Of a stretch of 54,418 nucleotides of DNA, positions 11,766-21,931 are shown one piece after another. The DNA is from Aeromonadaceae bacterium. GTDB taxonomy: Bacteria; Pseudomonadota; Gammaproteobacteria; Enterobacterales; Aeromonadaceae. The stretch spans positions 1 through 54,418 of the forward strand of contig JAJOIN010000022.1 in NCBI GenBank assembly GCA_021209335.1. Direction: 5' to 3'. Below the pieces are notes generated by a model that worked only from the letters and a program-made list of their open reading frames with translations, searched no databases and had not been told where the DNA came from. Numbering within the stretch: position 1 is the first letter of the stretch; each line of letters starts with the position of its first letter. Made by a program: the position numbers and the translations under genes.

Positions 11766-12692
11766 TTGTACTTTAGGGATCTGTCCTGGGCGGCTTGTAA
11801 CGCCCTGTTTCTTCTCACTCTGGCCGGTTGCAGTAGCCATAGCAACCCCAGCATGATTCCCGCACCGCCGGCGAATACCGAAGTGGTGCTGGCCACTCCC
11901 CTGCAGGTCTCTTATCAGAGTGAGCTGGCCTTGGCCCGGCTTGGGCAGTTGCTTTCCAGCAATGAGCTTAACAGTGAGCAACGGGCTGAGCTGTTTTATG
12001 AGCGCGGTGTGGTCTTTGACCGGGTCGGTTTGCGCACCATGGCTCGGATTGACTTCACCCGAGCCCTGCGGGAGCGCCCCGATTTTGCCGAAGCTTACAA
12101 TTTCATCGGTGTGTACCTGACCGAGCAGCAGAGCTTCGATGAGGCCTACGATGCGTTTGATTCTGCCCTCGAGCTGATGCCCGATTATGACTATGCCTAT
12201 CTCAACCGCGGGATTGCCCTCTATTACGGTGGCCGAAGCAAGCTGGCGGTCAAAGATCTGGCGGAGTTTTATCGTCACAAGCCCGAAGATCCTTACCGGG
12301 TGCTTTGGTTGTACTTGGCTGAGAGCAAGCAGGATCCCAAGATGGCCTTTCAGGAGTTGCAGCGGCGCTACAACCAGCGTCACAGCGATGAGTGGGGCTG
12401 GCGTATTGTGTCGGTGTTTGCCGGCAAGCAAGGTATCAATCAGTTCCTGCAGGGAGTGGAGCAGGAGTCGCGGGATAACCGTGAACTGGCTGAACGCCTG
12501 TGCGAGGCCTACTTTTACTTTGCCAAGTTGAGTCAACTGCAGGGCAACGATGACAAGGCGGTCAGCTATTTCAAGCTGTCGCTGGCTAACAATGTCTATG
12601 ACTTCATCGAGCATCGTTATGCCCGGCTGGAGTTGCAGTTGCTGGCGCCCCAAGGCGACAGTGACGATGACGACGGCAGCCAGCTGGACTGA
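11766..12692 (+). CDS. nlpI: Lipoprotein NlpI (TPR), TTG start
   Basis: Lipobox LTLAGCSS; TPR repeats; YAYLNRGIALYYGGRSKLAVKDL resembles NlpI; GGAG upstream of TTG. Confidence 0.88.
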   Translation: MYFRDLSWAACNALFLLTLAGCSSHSNPSMIPAPPANTEVVLATPLQVSYQSELALARLGQLLSSNELNSEQRAELFYERGVVFDRVGLRTMARIDFTRALRERPDFAEAYNFIGVYLTEQQSFDEAYDAFDSALELMPDYDYAYLNRGIALYYGGRSKLAVKDLAEFYRHKPEDPYRVLWLYLAESKQDPKMAFQELQRRYNQRHSDEWGWRIVSVFAGKQGINQFLQGVEQESRDNRELAERLCEAYFYFAKLSQLQGNDDKAVSYFKLSLANNVYDFIEHRYARLELQLLAPQGDSDDDDGSQLD

Positions 12693-12716
12693 TCTGCGCC
12701 CTCTGCCAGTCAGATA

Positions 12717-12742
12717 AAAAAGCCCCAAAAGGGGCTTTTTGT
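12717..12742. terminator. Bidirectional intrinsic terminator between nlpI and ubiV
   Basis: AAAAAAGCCCCAAAAGGGGCTTTTTG between convergent genes. Confidence 0.85.
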
Positions 12743-12769
12743 TATTGCAAGGGGGCTGTGCCTGAACGA

Positions 12770-13645
12770 CTAGTCCACCAAGCACATGCCGGGAATGCGG
12801 CGCCAGTAGCCGTTGCAATCCTGGTTTGGCTGCAGCGGCTGGGGCGCCAGACCGGTTTCATTGGCCCGAAACCGCGTCAGCCAGTCCAGGGTCTCAGGCT
12901 GAGGGCTCAGTCGCACCACATCCACCAGCTCTGCCATCTCCGGCAGTTGATTGACTAGGTTATAGCAGTGGCCTGACTGGGTCTGGATGCCGTTGAGCAC
13001 AAACACCTGTTCGCCCTCCTGGCTGTGGGTTGGCATCCCCAGGGGATAATCCAGACAGGCCTTGAGACACTTGTCCTTGGGACGGTTTACCGCTCGGGCG
13101 GTGAAGCAGCGGGCCGAATAGGCCAGCGGCAGGTGACCGTAGGCAAATACCTCGACTTCAAAGCGTTCTCGCAGCCCATGGGCCTGACACTCCGCCAGCA
13201 CCTCGGCCAGCCATTGGCCGGAGAGTTCCACCGGCATGACCCAGCGCTGCATGCCGCGATCCAGCAGCAGGCGAATGACCTCGGCGTTGTAACAGTTGAT
13301 GGCCGGGCCACAGGTGAAGGGCAGCTGGCGCTCGGCCAACAGCTGCACCGTGCCCAGATCGTTGGCCTCGATGCTGAATTCACCGTTATCCAGCCAGCTG
13401 GCCAGCTCATTGAGCTCGGAAGGGGCCTGGATCAGCGCCAGGGTGGAGAGCACCACCTCCTTGCCCGCCTGCCGCAGGCCATGAGCGAGCTCCAGCCAGT
13501 CGCCCAGCTTGAGCTCGCGCCGCTTGCTGCAGACAGTCTCGCCCAGATAGACGATGTCCGCTTCGCTATGGCGGGCGGCATCATAAAAGGCTTGCGTGTC
13601 AGTCTTGTTCCAAAAATAGAGCAGGGGCCCCAAGGCATACTTCAT
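12770..13645 (-). CDS. ubiV: U32-family protein UbiV (O2-independent ubiquinone hydroxylation)
   Basis: MKYALGPLLYFWNKTDTQAFYDAA..., Cys-rich region SARCFTARAVNRPKDKCLKAC; adjacent to ubiU. Confidence 0.9.
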   Translation of the reverse strand: MKYALGPLLYFWNKTDTQAFYDAARHSEADIVYLGETVCSKRRELKLGDWLELAHGLRQAGKEVVLSTLALIQAPSELNELASWLDNGEFSIEANDLGTVQLLAERQLPFTCGPAINCYNAEVIRLLLDRGMQRWVMPVELSGQWLAEVLAECQAHGLRERFEVEVFAYGHLPLAYSARCFTARAVNRPKDKCLKACLDYPLGMPTHSQEGEQVFVLNGIQTQSGHCYNLVNQLPEMAELVDVVRLSPQPETLDWLTRFRANETGLAPQPLQPNQDCNGYWRRIPGMCLVD

Positions 13646-13655
13646 CTGTGACTCC

Positions 13656-14651
13656 TTACTGCCATTGTCTGTGATAGGCGCCGAGGGTGGTCTGGCTGCC
13701 TTCGGAGACCGCCGCCAATTGGGCATCCCATTGGGGGGCCACCTGGTAGCTGGCGGGATCCCGACGGTAGCGGTCGATGGCGGCACGCCACACCCGGGTG
13801 ACCTGTTCCACATAGGCCGGGCTGCGCTGGCGGCCCTCGATCTTCACCGAGCAGACACCCATCTCAAACAGCTCTGGCAGCAGGGCCAGGGTATTGAGGC
13901 TGGTGGGCTCTTCCAGGGTGTGGAAGGTGTGCCCCTCCACCTGATAGCGTCCCTTACATAAGGTGGGGTAGCCGGCGTTTTCTCCGGGCGCATAACGGTC
14001 GATCAGCACCTCGTTCAAGCGCGACTCCAGCCCGGCAGGGGTTTCTTGCCAGCGCACGAAGCGAGCCGGCGAGCAGGCGCCCACCGTGTTGGGGCTCTCA
14101 CCGGTCAGGTAGGAGGAGAGGTAGCAGCGTCCCTCGGCCATGATGCACAGGCTGCCAAAGGCAAACACCTCCAGAGGGACAGGGCTCTCCTTGGCCAACT
14201 GCCGCACCTGATGGATAGACAGCACTCGGGGCAGCACCACCCGCTGGATGTTGAAGGCCTGTTGGTAGAAGCGGATCGCTGCGGCATTGGTGGCGGAGGC
14301 CTGTACCGACAGGTGCAGCTCCATCTCCGGATAGCGCTGACTGGCATATTCCAGCACCGCCAGGTCGGCGATGATGAGGGCATCGGCCCCCAGATCCGCG
14401 CCCTTGTCTACCGCCGCCTGCCAACGGCGGCTGGCACCGGGATGGGCGAAGGTGTTGATGGCGATGTGCAGCTTTCGGCCATGCTGGTGGACATACTCCA
14501 CCCCGCGGGCCAGCTTCTTATCATCAAAGTTCAGACCGGCGAAGTGCCGGGCATTGGTATCGTCCTTCAATCCGATATAGACGGCATCGGCACCCTGGTC
14601 GATGGCCGTCTTCAAGGCAGGCAGATTGCCCGCCGGACAGAGTAGTTCCAT
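13656..14651 (-). CDS. ubiU: U32-family protein UbiU
   Basis: MELLCPAGNLPALKTAIDQGADAVYIGLKDDTNARHFAGLNF, SVKIEGRQRSPAYVEQVTRVWR. Confidence 0.93.
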   Translation of the reverse strand: MELLCPAGNLPALKTAIDQGADAVYIGLKDDTNARHFAGLNFDDKKLARGVEYVHQHGRKLHIAINTFAHPGASRRWQAAVDKGADLGADALIIADLAVLEYASQRYPEMELHLSVQASATNAAAIRFYQQAFNIQRVVLPRVLSIHQVRQLAKESPVPLEVFAFGSLCIMAEGRCYLSSYLTGESPNTVGACSPARFVRWQETPAGLESRLNEVLIDRYAPGENAGYPTLCKGRYQVEGHTFHTLEEPTSLNTLALLPELFEMGVCSVKIEGRQRSPAYVEQVTRVWRAAIDRYRRDPASYQVAPQWDAQLAAVSEGSQTTLGAYHRQWQ

Positions 14652-14825
14652 ATCTGGCTCGTTACTGAGACTAACAACAGCCGGATTCTAGCCAGAGTGA
14701 CGGCAGAGGGTTTTGACCTGGTGCAGTATCGGGGTGTGGCAGGGTAAAAAATTGATTTTCCACAGCATGAGCGATGCCGGCTTGTGCTTAGATAGGCCGT
14801 TTTGATCCCTCAAAGGAGCCCAGTT

Positions 14826-15347
14826 GTGTTGTTAGCCGCCAAACGCATGTTGGTCAAGCATGCCCCGGATCTGTTGCGTCCGCCCGTGTCCTTATTACCC
14901 TTTGCCCTGCAGCAGCGTCTGTTGAATCTGGCCTTGCGCAAGGTGTGCGCCGAGGCCCTGGCCGATGGGGATTTCGACTTTCTGGCTGGCAAGTACCTCA
15001 AGGTGGCGGTGACCGATCTGGGTTTGCACTGCTTCATCACCCTGGCAGATGGTCAGCTGCAGGTACTGGAGCAGGCCCCGGTGCAGGACGTCAGCTTCAG
15101 CGGGGGTCTCAACGATCTCATCCTGATCGCCGGGCGCAAGGAAGACCCCGATAGCCTGTTTTTTCAGCGACGCCTCAAAATCGAAGGGGACACAGAGCTG
15201 GGGCTGGAGGTGAAGAACCTGCTCGATAGCTTGGATCTGAGTCAGTTGCCTACTCTGTTACGCCGTGGGTTGACGGAATTGGCCAGCTTTATTCAATCCG
15301 CCGATACCCGGCCGGATCGTGCGCCGGGCAGCTTGGCTGCCGGCTAG
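14826..15347 (+). CDS. ubiT: SCP2-domain ubiquinone anaerobic biosynthesis accessory factor UbiT
   Basis: GTG start preceded by AAAGGAG; SCP2 fold region GDFDFLAGKYLKVAVTDLGLHCFITLADGQLQV; divergent from ubiUV. Confidence 0.88.
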   Translation: MLLAAKRMLVKHAPDLLRPPVSLLPFALQQRLLNLALRKVCAEALADGDFDFLAGKYLKVAVTDLGLHCFITLADGQLQVLEQAPVQDVSFSGGLNDLILIAGRKEDPDSLFFQRRLKIEGDTELGLEVKNLLDSLDLSQLPTLLRRGLTELASFIQSADTRPDRAPGSLAAG

Positions 15348-15511
15348 TCAGCGCCAAGGCGGTGTCGCTGTGAGCACAGTGAGCCCTAGTGGTGAGGGCC
15401 AGCGAAGATGCGCCCAAAACAGACACCGCTGGCAGTGGGGCAGGAAAAAGGGGCAAAGGCCAATGGCTGTGGTAGGATTTGCCCCCGGATTTTTAGACAG
15501 GGTTTAGCGTC

Positions 15512-16255
15512 ATGCTCGACAATCTGCGCATCGTTCTGGTGAACACCTCCCACCCCGGCAACATAGGCTCCGCCGCCCGGGCCATGAAGACCATGGGCAT
15601 CCGTCAGCTGGTATTGGTGGATCCCCAGGAGCCCCTGGACGGGCGTGCCACCGCCATGGCGGCCGGTGCCGTGGATATTCTGGCCAACGTCAAGACGGTG
15701 TCGACCCTGGCGCAAGCGATTGCTGACTGCCAGCTGGTGATCGGTACCAGTGCCCGTTCCCGCACCTTGCAATGGCCCATGCTGGATCCCAAGGCGGCGG
15801 CGGCCAAACTGTTTGCCGAGGGGCAGGCTGCCCAGGTCGCACTGGTGTTTGGTCGGGAGCGCACCGGCCTGACCAACGACGAGCTGCAACAGTGCCAGTT
15901 TCATGTCTGCATTCCCGCCAACCCCGAATACAGCTCGCTGAACCTAGCCATGGCGGTGCAGACCCTCTGTTATGAGGTGCGCCAGGCCTGGCTGCCCGGG
16001 CAGGCGGACGTGACCAATCTGCCCGACGATGAGTCGCTGGCCTATCCCTCCCAGGCTGAGTTGGATGGCTTTTATCACCACTTGGAGCGCACCCTGACCC
16101 AGGTGGGTTTCTTGCGGGACGAGCACCCCGGTCAGGTGATGAACAAGCTGCGTCGTCTGTATAACCGGGCACGCCCCGACAGCCTTGAGCTGAACATACT
16201 GCGCGGTATTCTCACCGCCACCCAGCGGGCCAGCGGGCATGAGAAAAATAGTTGA
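15512..16255 (+). CDS. trmJ: tRNA (cytidine/uridine-2'-O-)-methyltransferase TrmJ
   Basis: SPOUT methyltransferase; LVNTSHPGNIGSAARAMKTMG, FGRERTGLTNDEL; upstream of iscR. Confidence 0.95.
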   Translation: MLDNLRIVLVNTSHPGNIGSAARAMKTMGIRQLVLVDPQEPLDGRATAMAAGAVDILANVKTVSTLAQAIADCQLVIGTSARSRTLQWPMLDPKAAAAKLFAEGQAAQVALVFGRERTGLTNDELQQCQFHVCIPANPEYSSLNLAMAVQTLCYEVRQAWLPGQADVTNLPDDESLAYPSQAELDGFYHHLERTLTQVGFLRDEHPGQVMNKLRRLYNRARPDSLELNILRGILTATQRASGHEKNS

Positions 16256-16272
16256 GTAAAGGCAGGGGTTAA

Positions 16273-16297
16273 ATACTTGACTGAAATAGTCAGTCAT
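16273..16297 (+). promoter_or_regulatory. Candidate type 1 IscR binding site upstream of iscR
   Basis: ATACTTGACTGAAATAGTCAGTCAT matches ATASYYGACTRWWWYAGTCRRSTAT at 23 of 25 positions (hand aligned). Confidence 0.85.
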
Positions 16298-16337
16298 GGA
16301 ATAGTCATCTTAAGTTCAACAAACGGGTGACCTCGCC

Positions 16338-16823
16338 ATGAGACTGACTTCCAAAGGACGTTACGCCGTCACAGCCATGCTGGATGTGGCCTTGCACACC
16401 GATCTGGGGCCAGTCCCGCTGGCCGATATTTCCGAGCGGCAGGGCATCTCCCTGTCTTATCTGGAGCAGCTGTTCTCCCGCCTGCGCAAGCAGGGGTTGG
16501 TGTCAAGCGTGCGGGGACCCGGTGGCGGTTATCGCCTGGGCATGGCCGCAGGTGACATCTCTGTGGGCCAGGTGATAGCCGCGGTCAATGAATCTGTGGA
16601 TGCCACCCGCTGTCATGGTCAACATGGCTGCCAAGGGGGAGTACAATGCCTGACGCACTCCCTGTGGCGCGACTTGAGCGAGCGGATCAGCAACTTTCTT
16701 GACGACATCACCCTGGCCGAGTTGGTGGCTCAGGCGGAGGTCAAGCAGGTGGCGCAACAGCAGGATAAACACAGTCACAAGGCCAGCATCATTACCATGC
16801 CGCTGGATCGTGTGGCCCGCTAA
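16338..16823 (+). CDS. iscR: Fe-S cluster assembly transcriptional regulator IscR
   Basis: [20 protein letters not shown]; cluster ligands in [20 protein letters not shown]. Confidence 0.97.
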   Translation: MRLTSKGRYAVTAMLDVALHTDLGPVPLADISERQGISLSYLEQLFSRLRKQGLVSSVRGPGGGYRLGMAAGDISVGQVIAAVNESVDATRCHGQHGCQGGVQCLTHSLWRDLSERISNFLDDITLAELVAQAEVKQVAQQQDKHSHKASIITMPLDRVAR

Positions 16824-16872
16824 GCCAGCTTGGCTTGCATGCAGACAAGATACGCAGAATTTGGAGTAGACC

Positions 16873-18087
16873 ATGAAGCTGCCGATTTATCTGGATTATT
16901 CAGCCACCTGCCCGGTGGATCCCCGGGTGGCAGAGAAGATGATGCACTGTCTGACCCTGGATGGCACCTTTGGCAATCCGGCGTCCCGCTCTCATCGCTT
17001 CGGCTGGCAGGCCGAAGAGGCGGTGGACGAGGCCCGCAACCACATCGCCGACCTGCTTGGCGCGGACCCGCGCGAGATCGTCTTCACCTCGGGGGCGACC
17101 GAATCCAACAACCTGGCCATCAAGGGCATTGCCCACTTCTACGAGAAGCAGGGCAAGCACATCATCACCAGCAAGACAGAACACAAGGCGGTGCTGGATC
17201 CGTGCCGCTATCTGGAAGGCCAAGGCTTCGAGGTGACCTATCTGGAGCCGCAATCCGATGGCATCATCAGTCTGCAACAGGTGGAGGCGGCCATGCGGCC
17301 CGACACCATACTGGTGAGCCTGATGCATGTGAACAACGAGATTGGCGTCATCCAGGACATCGCCGCCATCGGTGAGCTGTGCCGGGCCAAGAAGGTGTTC
17401 TTCCATGTGGATGCCGCCCAGAGTGCCGGCAAGCTGCCCATCGACGTTGAGGCCATGAAGGTGGATCTGATGTCCCTGTCGGCGCACAAGATCTATGGCC
17501 CCAAGGGGATAGGCGCCTTGTACGTGCGGCGCAAGCCGCGGGTGCGTCTGGAGGCTCAGATGCACGGTGGTGGCCATGAGCGCGGCATGCGCTCCGGCAC
17601 CCTGCCGACCCACCAGATCGTCGGCATGGGCGAAGCCTTCCGCCTGGCCAAGCTGGAGATGGCTGAGGAAGCCAAGCGGTTGCTGGCACTGCGGGAGCGG
17701 TTGTGGAACGGCATCAAGGATATCGAAGAGGTGTACATCAATGGCTCCCTGGAGAAGCGGGTACCGGGCAACCTCAACGTCAGCTTCAACTATGTGGAAG
17801 GGGAGTCACTGATGATGGCCTTGAAGGACCTGGCGGTCTCCTCCGGTTCGGCCTGTACCTCCGCCAGTCTGGAGCCTTCCTACGTGTTGCGTGCCCTGGG
17901 GCTCAACGATGAGCTGGCCCACAGCTCCATCCGCTTCAGCATGGGCCGCTTCACCACCGAAGAAGAGATAGATTACGCCGTCACCCTGATCAACGAGTCC
18001 ATCGACCGGCTGCGGGAGATGTCGCCCCTGTGGGACATGTACAAAGACGGCATCGACCTGAGCAAGGTCGAGTGGGTACATCATTAA
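16873..18087 (+). CDS. iscS: Cysteine desulfurase IscS
   Basis: [55 protein letters not shown]. Confidence 0.98.
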   Translation: MKLPIYLDYSATCPVDPRVAEKMMHCLTLDGTFGNPASRSHRFGWQAEEAVDEARNHIADLLGADPREIVFTSGATESNNLAIKGIAHFYEKQGKHIITSKTEHKAVLDPCRYLEGQGFEVTYLEPQSDGIISLQQVEAAMRPDTILVSLMHVNNEIGVIQDIAAIGELCRAKKVFFHVDAAQSAGKLPIDVEAMKVDLMSLSAHKIYGPKGIGALYVRRKPRVRLEAQMHGGGHERGMRSGTLPTHQIVGMGEAFRLAKLEMAEEAKRLLALRERLWNGIKDIEEVYINGSLEKRVPGNLNVSFNYVEGESLMMALKDLAVSSGSACTSASLEPSYVLRALGLNDELAHSSIRFSMGRFTTEEEIDYAVTLINESIDRLREMSPLWDMYKDGIDLSKVEWVHH

Positions 18088-18118
18088 GCGCTGCACGGCA
18101 TCATTAAGCACTGCACGG
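18079..18118 (+). repeat. Two-copy 20-bp tandem duplication spanning the iscS stop codon
   Basis: CATCATTAAGCGCTGCACGG followed by CATCATTAAGCACTGCACGG (1 mismatch). Confidence 0.95.
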
Positions 18119-18137
18119 AATAGGTAGGAGGTGTGAC

Positions 18138-18524
18138 ATGTCATACAGTCAAAAAGTAATCGATCATTACGAGCATCCGCGCAACGTCGGTTCCTTCAGC
18201 AAGGATGATCCGGATGTGGCCACCGGCATGGTGGGGGCGCCGGCCTGCGGCGACGTGATGAAGCTGCAGATCAAGGTCAACGAAGCCGGGGTCATCGAGG
18301 ATGCCAAGTTCAAGACCTACGGTTGCGGTTCCGCCATCGCCTCCAGCTCTCTGGTGACCGAGTGGGTCAAGGGCAAGACGCTGGATGAGGCGGCGGCTAT
18401 CAAGAATACCGCCATTGCCGAAGAGCTGGCGCTGCCGCCCGTCAAGATCCACTGCTCCATTTTGGCGGAGGATGCCATCAAGGCGGCCATCGCCGACTAC
18501 AAGCAGAAGAAAGGTCTGGAATAA
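18138..18524 (+). CDS. iscU: Fe-S scaffold protein IscU
   Basis: [54 protein letters not shown]. Confidence 0.98.
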   Translation: MSYSQKVIDHYEHPRNVGSFSKDDPDVATGMVGAPACGDVMKLQIKVNEAGVIEDAKFKTYGCGSAIASSSLVTEWVKGKTLDEAAAIKNTAIAEELALPPVKIHCSILAEDAIKAAIADYKQKKGLE

Positions 18525-18541
18525 CAAGAAGGAAGCGAGTG

Positions 18542-18865
18542 ATGGCCATCACCCTGACCGAAGCGGCGGCAAACCGCGTACGAACTTTTCTGGCCAACCG
18601 GGGCAAGGGCCTCGGTGTCCGGCTGGGCATCAAGACCTCCGGCTGCTCCGGCATGGCCTATGTGCTGGAGTTTGTCGACGAGAGCGATGCCGACGATCAA
18701 ATTTTCGAGCAGTACGGCGTCAAGGTGGTGGTGGATAGCAAGAGCCTGCTTTATCTTGACGGCACCGAGTTGGACTTTGTCAAAGAAGGGCTCAACGAGG
18801 GCTTTAAATTCCATAATCCCAACGTCAAGGACGAGTGCGGCTGCGGCGAAAGCTTCATCGTCTAG
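18542..18865 (+). CDS. iscA: Iron-sulfur assembly protein IscA
   Basis: [28 protein letters not shown]. Confidence 0.97.
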   Translation: MAITLTEAAANRVRTFLANRGKGLGVRLGIKTSGCSGMAYVLEFVDESDADDQIFEQYGVKVVVDSKSLLYLDGTELDFVKEGLNEGFKFHNPNVKDECGCGESFIV

Positions 18866-18877
18866 GCCCTGACGTCA

Positions 18878-18906
18878 GGCCGGCTGCCCAGCCGGCCGCT
18901 TGTTTT
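18878..18906 (+). terminator. Terminator-like hairpin between iscA and hscB
   Basis: GGCCGGCT-GCCC-AGCCGGCC then GCTTGTTTTTG. Confidence 0.6.
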
Positions 18907-18922
18907 TGTGCGGGAGTGCCGG

Positions 18923-19441
18923 GTGAACTATTTCGAGATCTTCCAATTTCCCATCGCCTTTGAACTGGACTCAGCCGAGCTGGCCAGCCGCTATCGTCAA
19001 CTGCAGCAGCAGTACCATCCGGACAAATTTGCCGCCGCCAGTGAAGCCGATCGCAGTCGCGCCCTGCAATGGGCCGCCGAGATCAATGCCGCCTTCAATA
19101 CCCTCAAGGAACCGGTGGCGCGCGCCGAGTACCTGCTGAGCCTGCAGGGGCTCGAGATCCGCGGTGAGCAGCAGACCCTGCAGGATATGGACTTTCTCGA
19201 ACAGCAGTGGACCTGGCGGGAGGCGCTGGATGAACTGCCGCTGGCTGACAATCCCCTGCTGGCCGCTGCCACCCTGGCGGCTGAACTCACCCAGGCCCAG
19301 CAGCAGATGCGCACCGCCTTGAGTCAGACCCTGGACGCCGGTGAGTGGCCGGCGGCGGCGGACTGGGTGCGCAAACTCAAATTCATGGCCAAGCTGCAGC
19401 TGGAGCTGGAGCGGCTGGAAGACTCTTTGTTGGACGATTAA
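18923..19441 (+). CDS. hscB: Fe-S co-chaperone HscB, GTG start
   Basis: [35 protein letters not shown] (J-domain HPD). Confidence 0.95.
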   Translation: MNYFEIFQFPIAFELDSAELASRYRQLQQQYHPDKFAAASEADRSRALQWAAEINAAFNTLKEPVARAEYLLSLQGLEIRGEQQTLQDMDFLEQQWTWREALDELPLADNPLLAAATLAAELTQAQQQMRTALSQTLDAGEWPAAADWVRKLKFMAKLQLELERLEDSLLDD

Positions 19442-19445
19442 ACAG

Positions 19446-21293
19446 ATGGCGTTATTACACATTGCAGAGCCCGGCCAGAGTGCCGCCCCCCATCAGCACA
19501 AGTGGGCGGTAGGCATCGATCTGGGCACCACCAACTCCCTGGTGGCCGTGGTGCGCAGCGGCCAGGCCGAGGCGCTGGCGGATGCCGACGGCCAGGTGAT
19601 CCTGCCCTCGGTGGTGCGCTACGGCCAGGACGCTACCCTGGTGGGCTGGCAGGCCAAGCAGCAAGCCGCCCAAGACCCCCTCAACACCCTTTCTTCCATC
19701 AAGCGCTTGATGGGCAAGTCGCTGGCCGACGTGGACGCCGGTCGGTTGCCGTATCAGCTCAGTGACAGTGAGGGACGCCTGGTGCAGATCGAGACGGCAG
19801 TGGGGACCGTCAACCCGGTGCAGGTCTCGGCCGAGATCCTCAAGTGCCTGGCGCAACGGGCCGAGCAGAGCCTGGGCGCCCGCCTGGATGGGGTGGTGGT
19901 GACGGTGCCGGCCTACTTCAATGATGGTCAGCGCCAGGCCACCAAAGATGCCGCTCGCCTGGCCGGGCTGCACGTGCTGCGCCTGCTGAACGAACCCACC
20001 GCCGCCGCCGTGGCCTACGGGCTGGACTCGGGGCAGGAGGGGCTCATCGCCGTTTACGATCTGGGCGGCGGCACCTTCGACATCTCCATCCTGCGATTGC
20101 ACCGTGGGGTGTTTGAGGTGCTGGCCACCGGTGGCGACTCTGCCCTGGGCGGCGATGACTTCGATCATGCCCTGGCCGACTGGCTGCTGGGGCAGCTGAA
20201 CTTGACGCGGGCCCTGACGCCCCAGGAGCAGCGCCAACTGCTGGACTTGGCTTGTGAGGCCAAGGAGCGGCTCACCGTCCAGGACAGCTTGACCCTTTCC
20301 TTCCTCGGTTGGCAGGGGGAACTGAGCCGCAGTCAGTTTGATGCCCTCATTCAGCCGCTCGTCAAGAAGACCCTGCTGGCCTGCCGGCGTGCCCTCAAAG
20401 ATGCCGGTGTGACGGCCGATGAGGTGCTGGAGGTGGTGATGGTGGGGGGCTCCACCCGGGTGCCATTGGTGCGGGAGCAGGTGGCGGCCTACTTTGGCAA
20501 GCCGCCGCTCACCAGCATAGATCCGGACAAGGTGGTGGCGCTGGGCGCGGCCATCCAGGCGGATGTGCTGGTGGGCAACAAGCCCGATAACCAGATGCTG
20601 CTGCTGGATGTGATCCCCCTGTCCCTGGGGTTGGAGACCATGGGCGGCCTCACCGAGAAGATCATCCCCCGCAACACCACCCTGCCGGTGGCTCGCGCCC
20701 AGGAGTTCACCACCTTCAAGGACGGCCAGACGGCCATGGCCATCCACGTGGTGCAGGGCGAGCGGGAGTTGGTGGCCGATTGCCGCTCCCTGGCACGCTT
20801 CGAGTTGCGGGGCATACCCCCGATGGCGGCGGGCGCCGCTCATATCCGCATCACCTTCCAGGTGGATGCCGATGGCCTGCTGTCGGTGACCGCCATGGAG
20901 ACCAGCACCCAGGTGCAGGCGCACATTGAGGTCAAACCCGCCTATGGTCTGCAGGAGAGCCAGATCGCCGACATGCTGCGGGCCTCCATCGCCCATGCCG
21001 AGGCGGACGTGCAGGCCCGCATGCTGGTAGAGCAGCAGGTGGAGGCTGACCGGGTGATCGAGAGCGTCAGCCAGGCGCTGCTGGCCGATGGTGAACGGCT
21101 GCTGGAGCGGGCCGATCGCGCCGTCATCGAGACGGCCCTCACCCAGCTGCGCCAGGTGCGCCAAGGGCCGGATCTGGACGCCATCACAGCGGCCATCGCC
21201 CAGGTGGAACACGCCACCGCAGAATTTGCCGCCCGTCGCATGGATGATTCCATCCGCCGCGCGCTGCAGGGACAACAAATCGACAAGGTGTAA
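19446..21293 (+). CDS. hscA: Fe-S protein assembly chaperone HscA
   Basis: Hsp70 motifs [48 protein letters not shown]. Confidence 0.97.
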   Translation: MALLHIAEPGQSAAPHQHKWAVGIDLGTTNSLVAVVRSGQAEALADADGQVILPSVVRYGQDATLVGWQAKQQAAQDPLNTLSSIKRLMGKSLADVDAGRLPYQLSDSEGRLVQIETAVGTVNPVQVSAEILKCLAQRAEQSLGARLDGVVVTVPAYFNDGQRQATKDAARLAGLHVLRLLNEPTAAAVAYGLDSGQEGLIAVYDLGGGTFDISILRLHRGVFEVLATGGDSALGGDDFDHALADWLLGQLNLTRALTPQEQRQLLDLACEAKERLTVQDSLTLSFLGWQGELSRSQFDALIQPLVKKTLLACRRALKDAGVTADEVLEVVMVGGSTRVPLVREQVAAYFGKPPLTSIDPDKVVALGAAIQADVLVGNKPDNQMLLLDVIPLSLGLETMGGLTEKIIPRNTTLPVARAQEFTTFKDGQTAMAIHVVQGERELVADCRSLARFELRGIPPMAAGAAHIRITFQVDADGLLSVTAMETSTQVQAHIEVKPAYGLQESQIADMLRASIAHAEADVQARMLVEQQVEADRVIESVSQALLADGERLLERADRAVIETALTQLRQVRQGPDLDAITAAIAQVEHATAEFAARRMDDSIRRALQGQQIDKV

Positions 21294-21294
21294 C

Positions 21295-21633
21295 ATGCCG
21301 AAAATCATCGTATTGCCCCATGAAACGCTCTGTCCGGACGGTGCCGTACTGGAGGCCGAGACGGGAGAGACCATACTGGATGTGGCATTGCGCAATCACA
21401 TCGAGATTGAGCATGCCTGCGAGAAGTCCTGCGCCTGTACCACCTGCCACTGCATCGTCCGGGAGGGGTTTGATTCCCTGGAGCCCAGTGACGAGCTGGA
21501 GGATGATATGCTGGATAAGGCCTGGGGGCTGGAGCCGCAGTCACGGCTGAGCTGTCAGGCCAAGGTGGCGGATGACGATCTGGTGGTCGAGATCCCCAAA
21601 TACACCATCAACCTGGCCTCGGAGCGTCACTGA
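21295..21633 (+). CDS. fdx: ISC-type [2Fe-2S] ferredoxin
   Basis: [23 protein letters not shown]. Confidence 0.97.
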   Translation: MPKIIVLPHETLCPDGAVLEAETGETILDVALRNHIEIEHACEKSCACTTCHCIVREGFDSLEPSDELEDDMLDKAWGLEPQSRLSCQAKVADDDLVVEIPKYTINLASERH

Positions 21634-21661
21634 CGCCTGTGCCGGTTGGCAAGGAGGTCAC

Positions 21662-21868
21662 ATGTCCCTCAAGTGGATAGACAGCCTGGAGATCGCCCTG
21701 GCTCTGGCCGAGCGGTTTCCCCTGCAGGATCCCCGTCAAGTCCGCTTCACCGATCTGCACCAGTGGGTCTGTGAGCTACCTGAGTTTGACGATGATCCTG
21801 CCCACTCCAACGAAGCTATCTTGGAGGCCATCATACTGGCCTGGCTCGGCGAGCTGGACGAGGAGTAG
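21662..21868 (+). CDS. iscX: Fe-S cluster assembly protein IscX
   Basis: 68 aa; [20 protein letters not shown]...[21 protein letters not shown]. Confidence 0.95.
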   Translation: MSLKWIDSLEIALALAERFPLQDPRQVRFTDLHQWVCELPEFDDDPAHSNEAILEAIILAWLGELDEE

Positions 21869-21875
21869 TATCAAC

Positions 21876-21904
21876 AGGCCACCGGCGGGTGGCCTGGTTT
21901 TTTC
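21876..21904 (+). terminator. Intrinsic terminator after iscX
   Basis: AGGCCACC-GGCG-GGTGGCCT then GGTTTTTTC. Confidence 0.85.
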
Positions 21905-21931
21905 TTGTTAGATTGAGAAGGATCCCTTTGC

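Noticed and set aside
11656-14651. Possible tRNA, CRISPR or mobile element signals in the window
   Set aside because: No cloverleaf, repeat-spacer array, transposase or integrase was visible anywhere; intergenic gaps are short
14740-14815. Possible FNR box in the ubiU/ubiT intergenic region
   Set aside because: Only half sites (TTGAT at about 14752 and 14803); no TTGAT-N4-ATCAA match, although FNR control of these genes is known elsewhere
15359-15429. Inverted repeat GCGGTGTC/GACACCGC upstream of trmJ
   Set aside because: Only 8 bp with a 55-nt gap; likely chance
19455-21395. 646-aa minus-strand ORF antisense to hscA
   Set aside because: Shadow ORF; HscA motifs are clear on the plus strand
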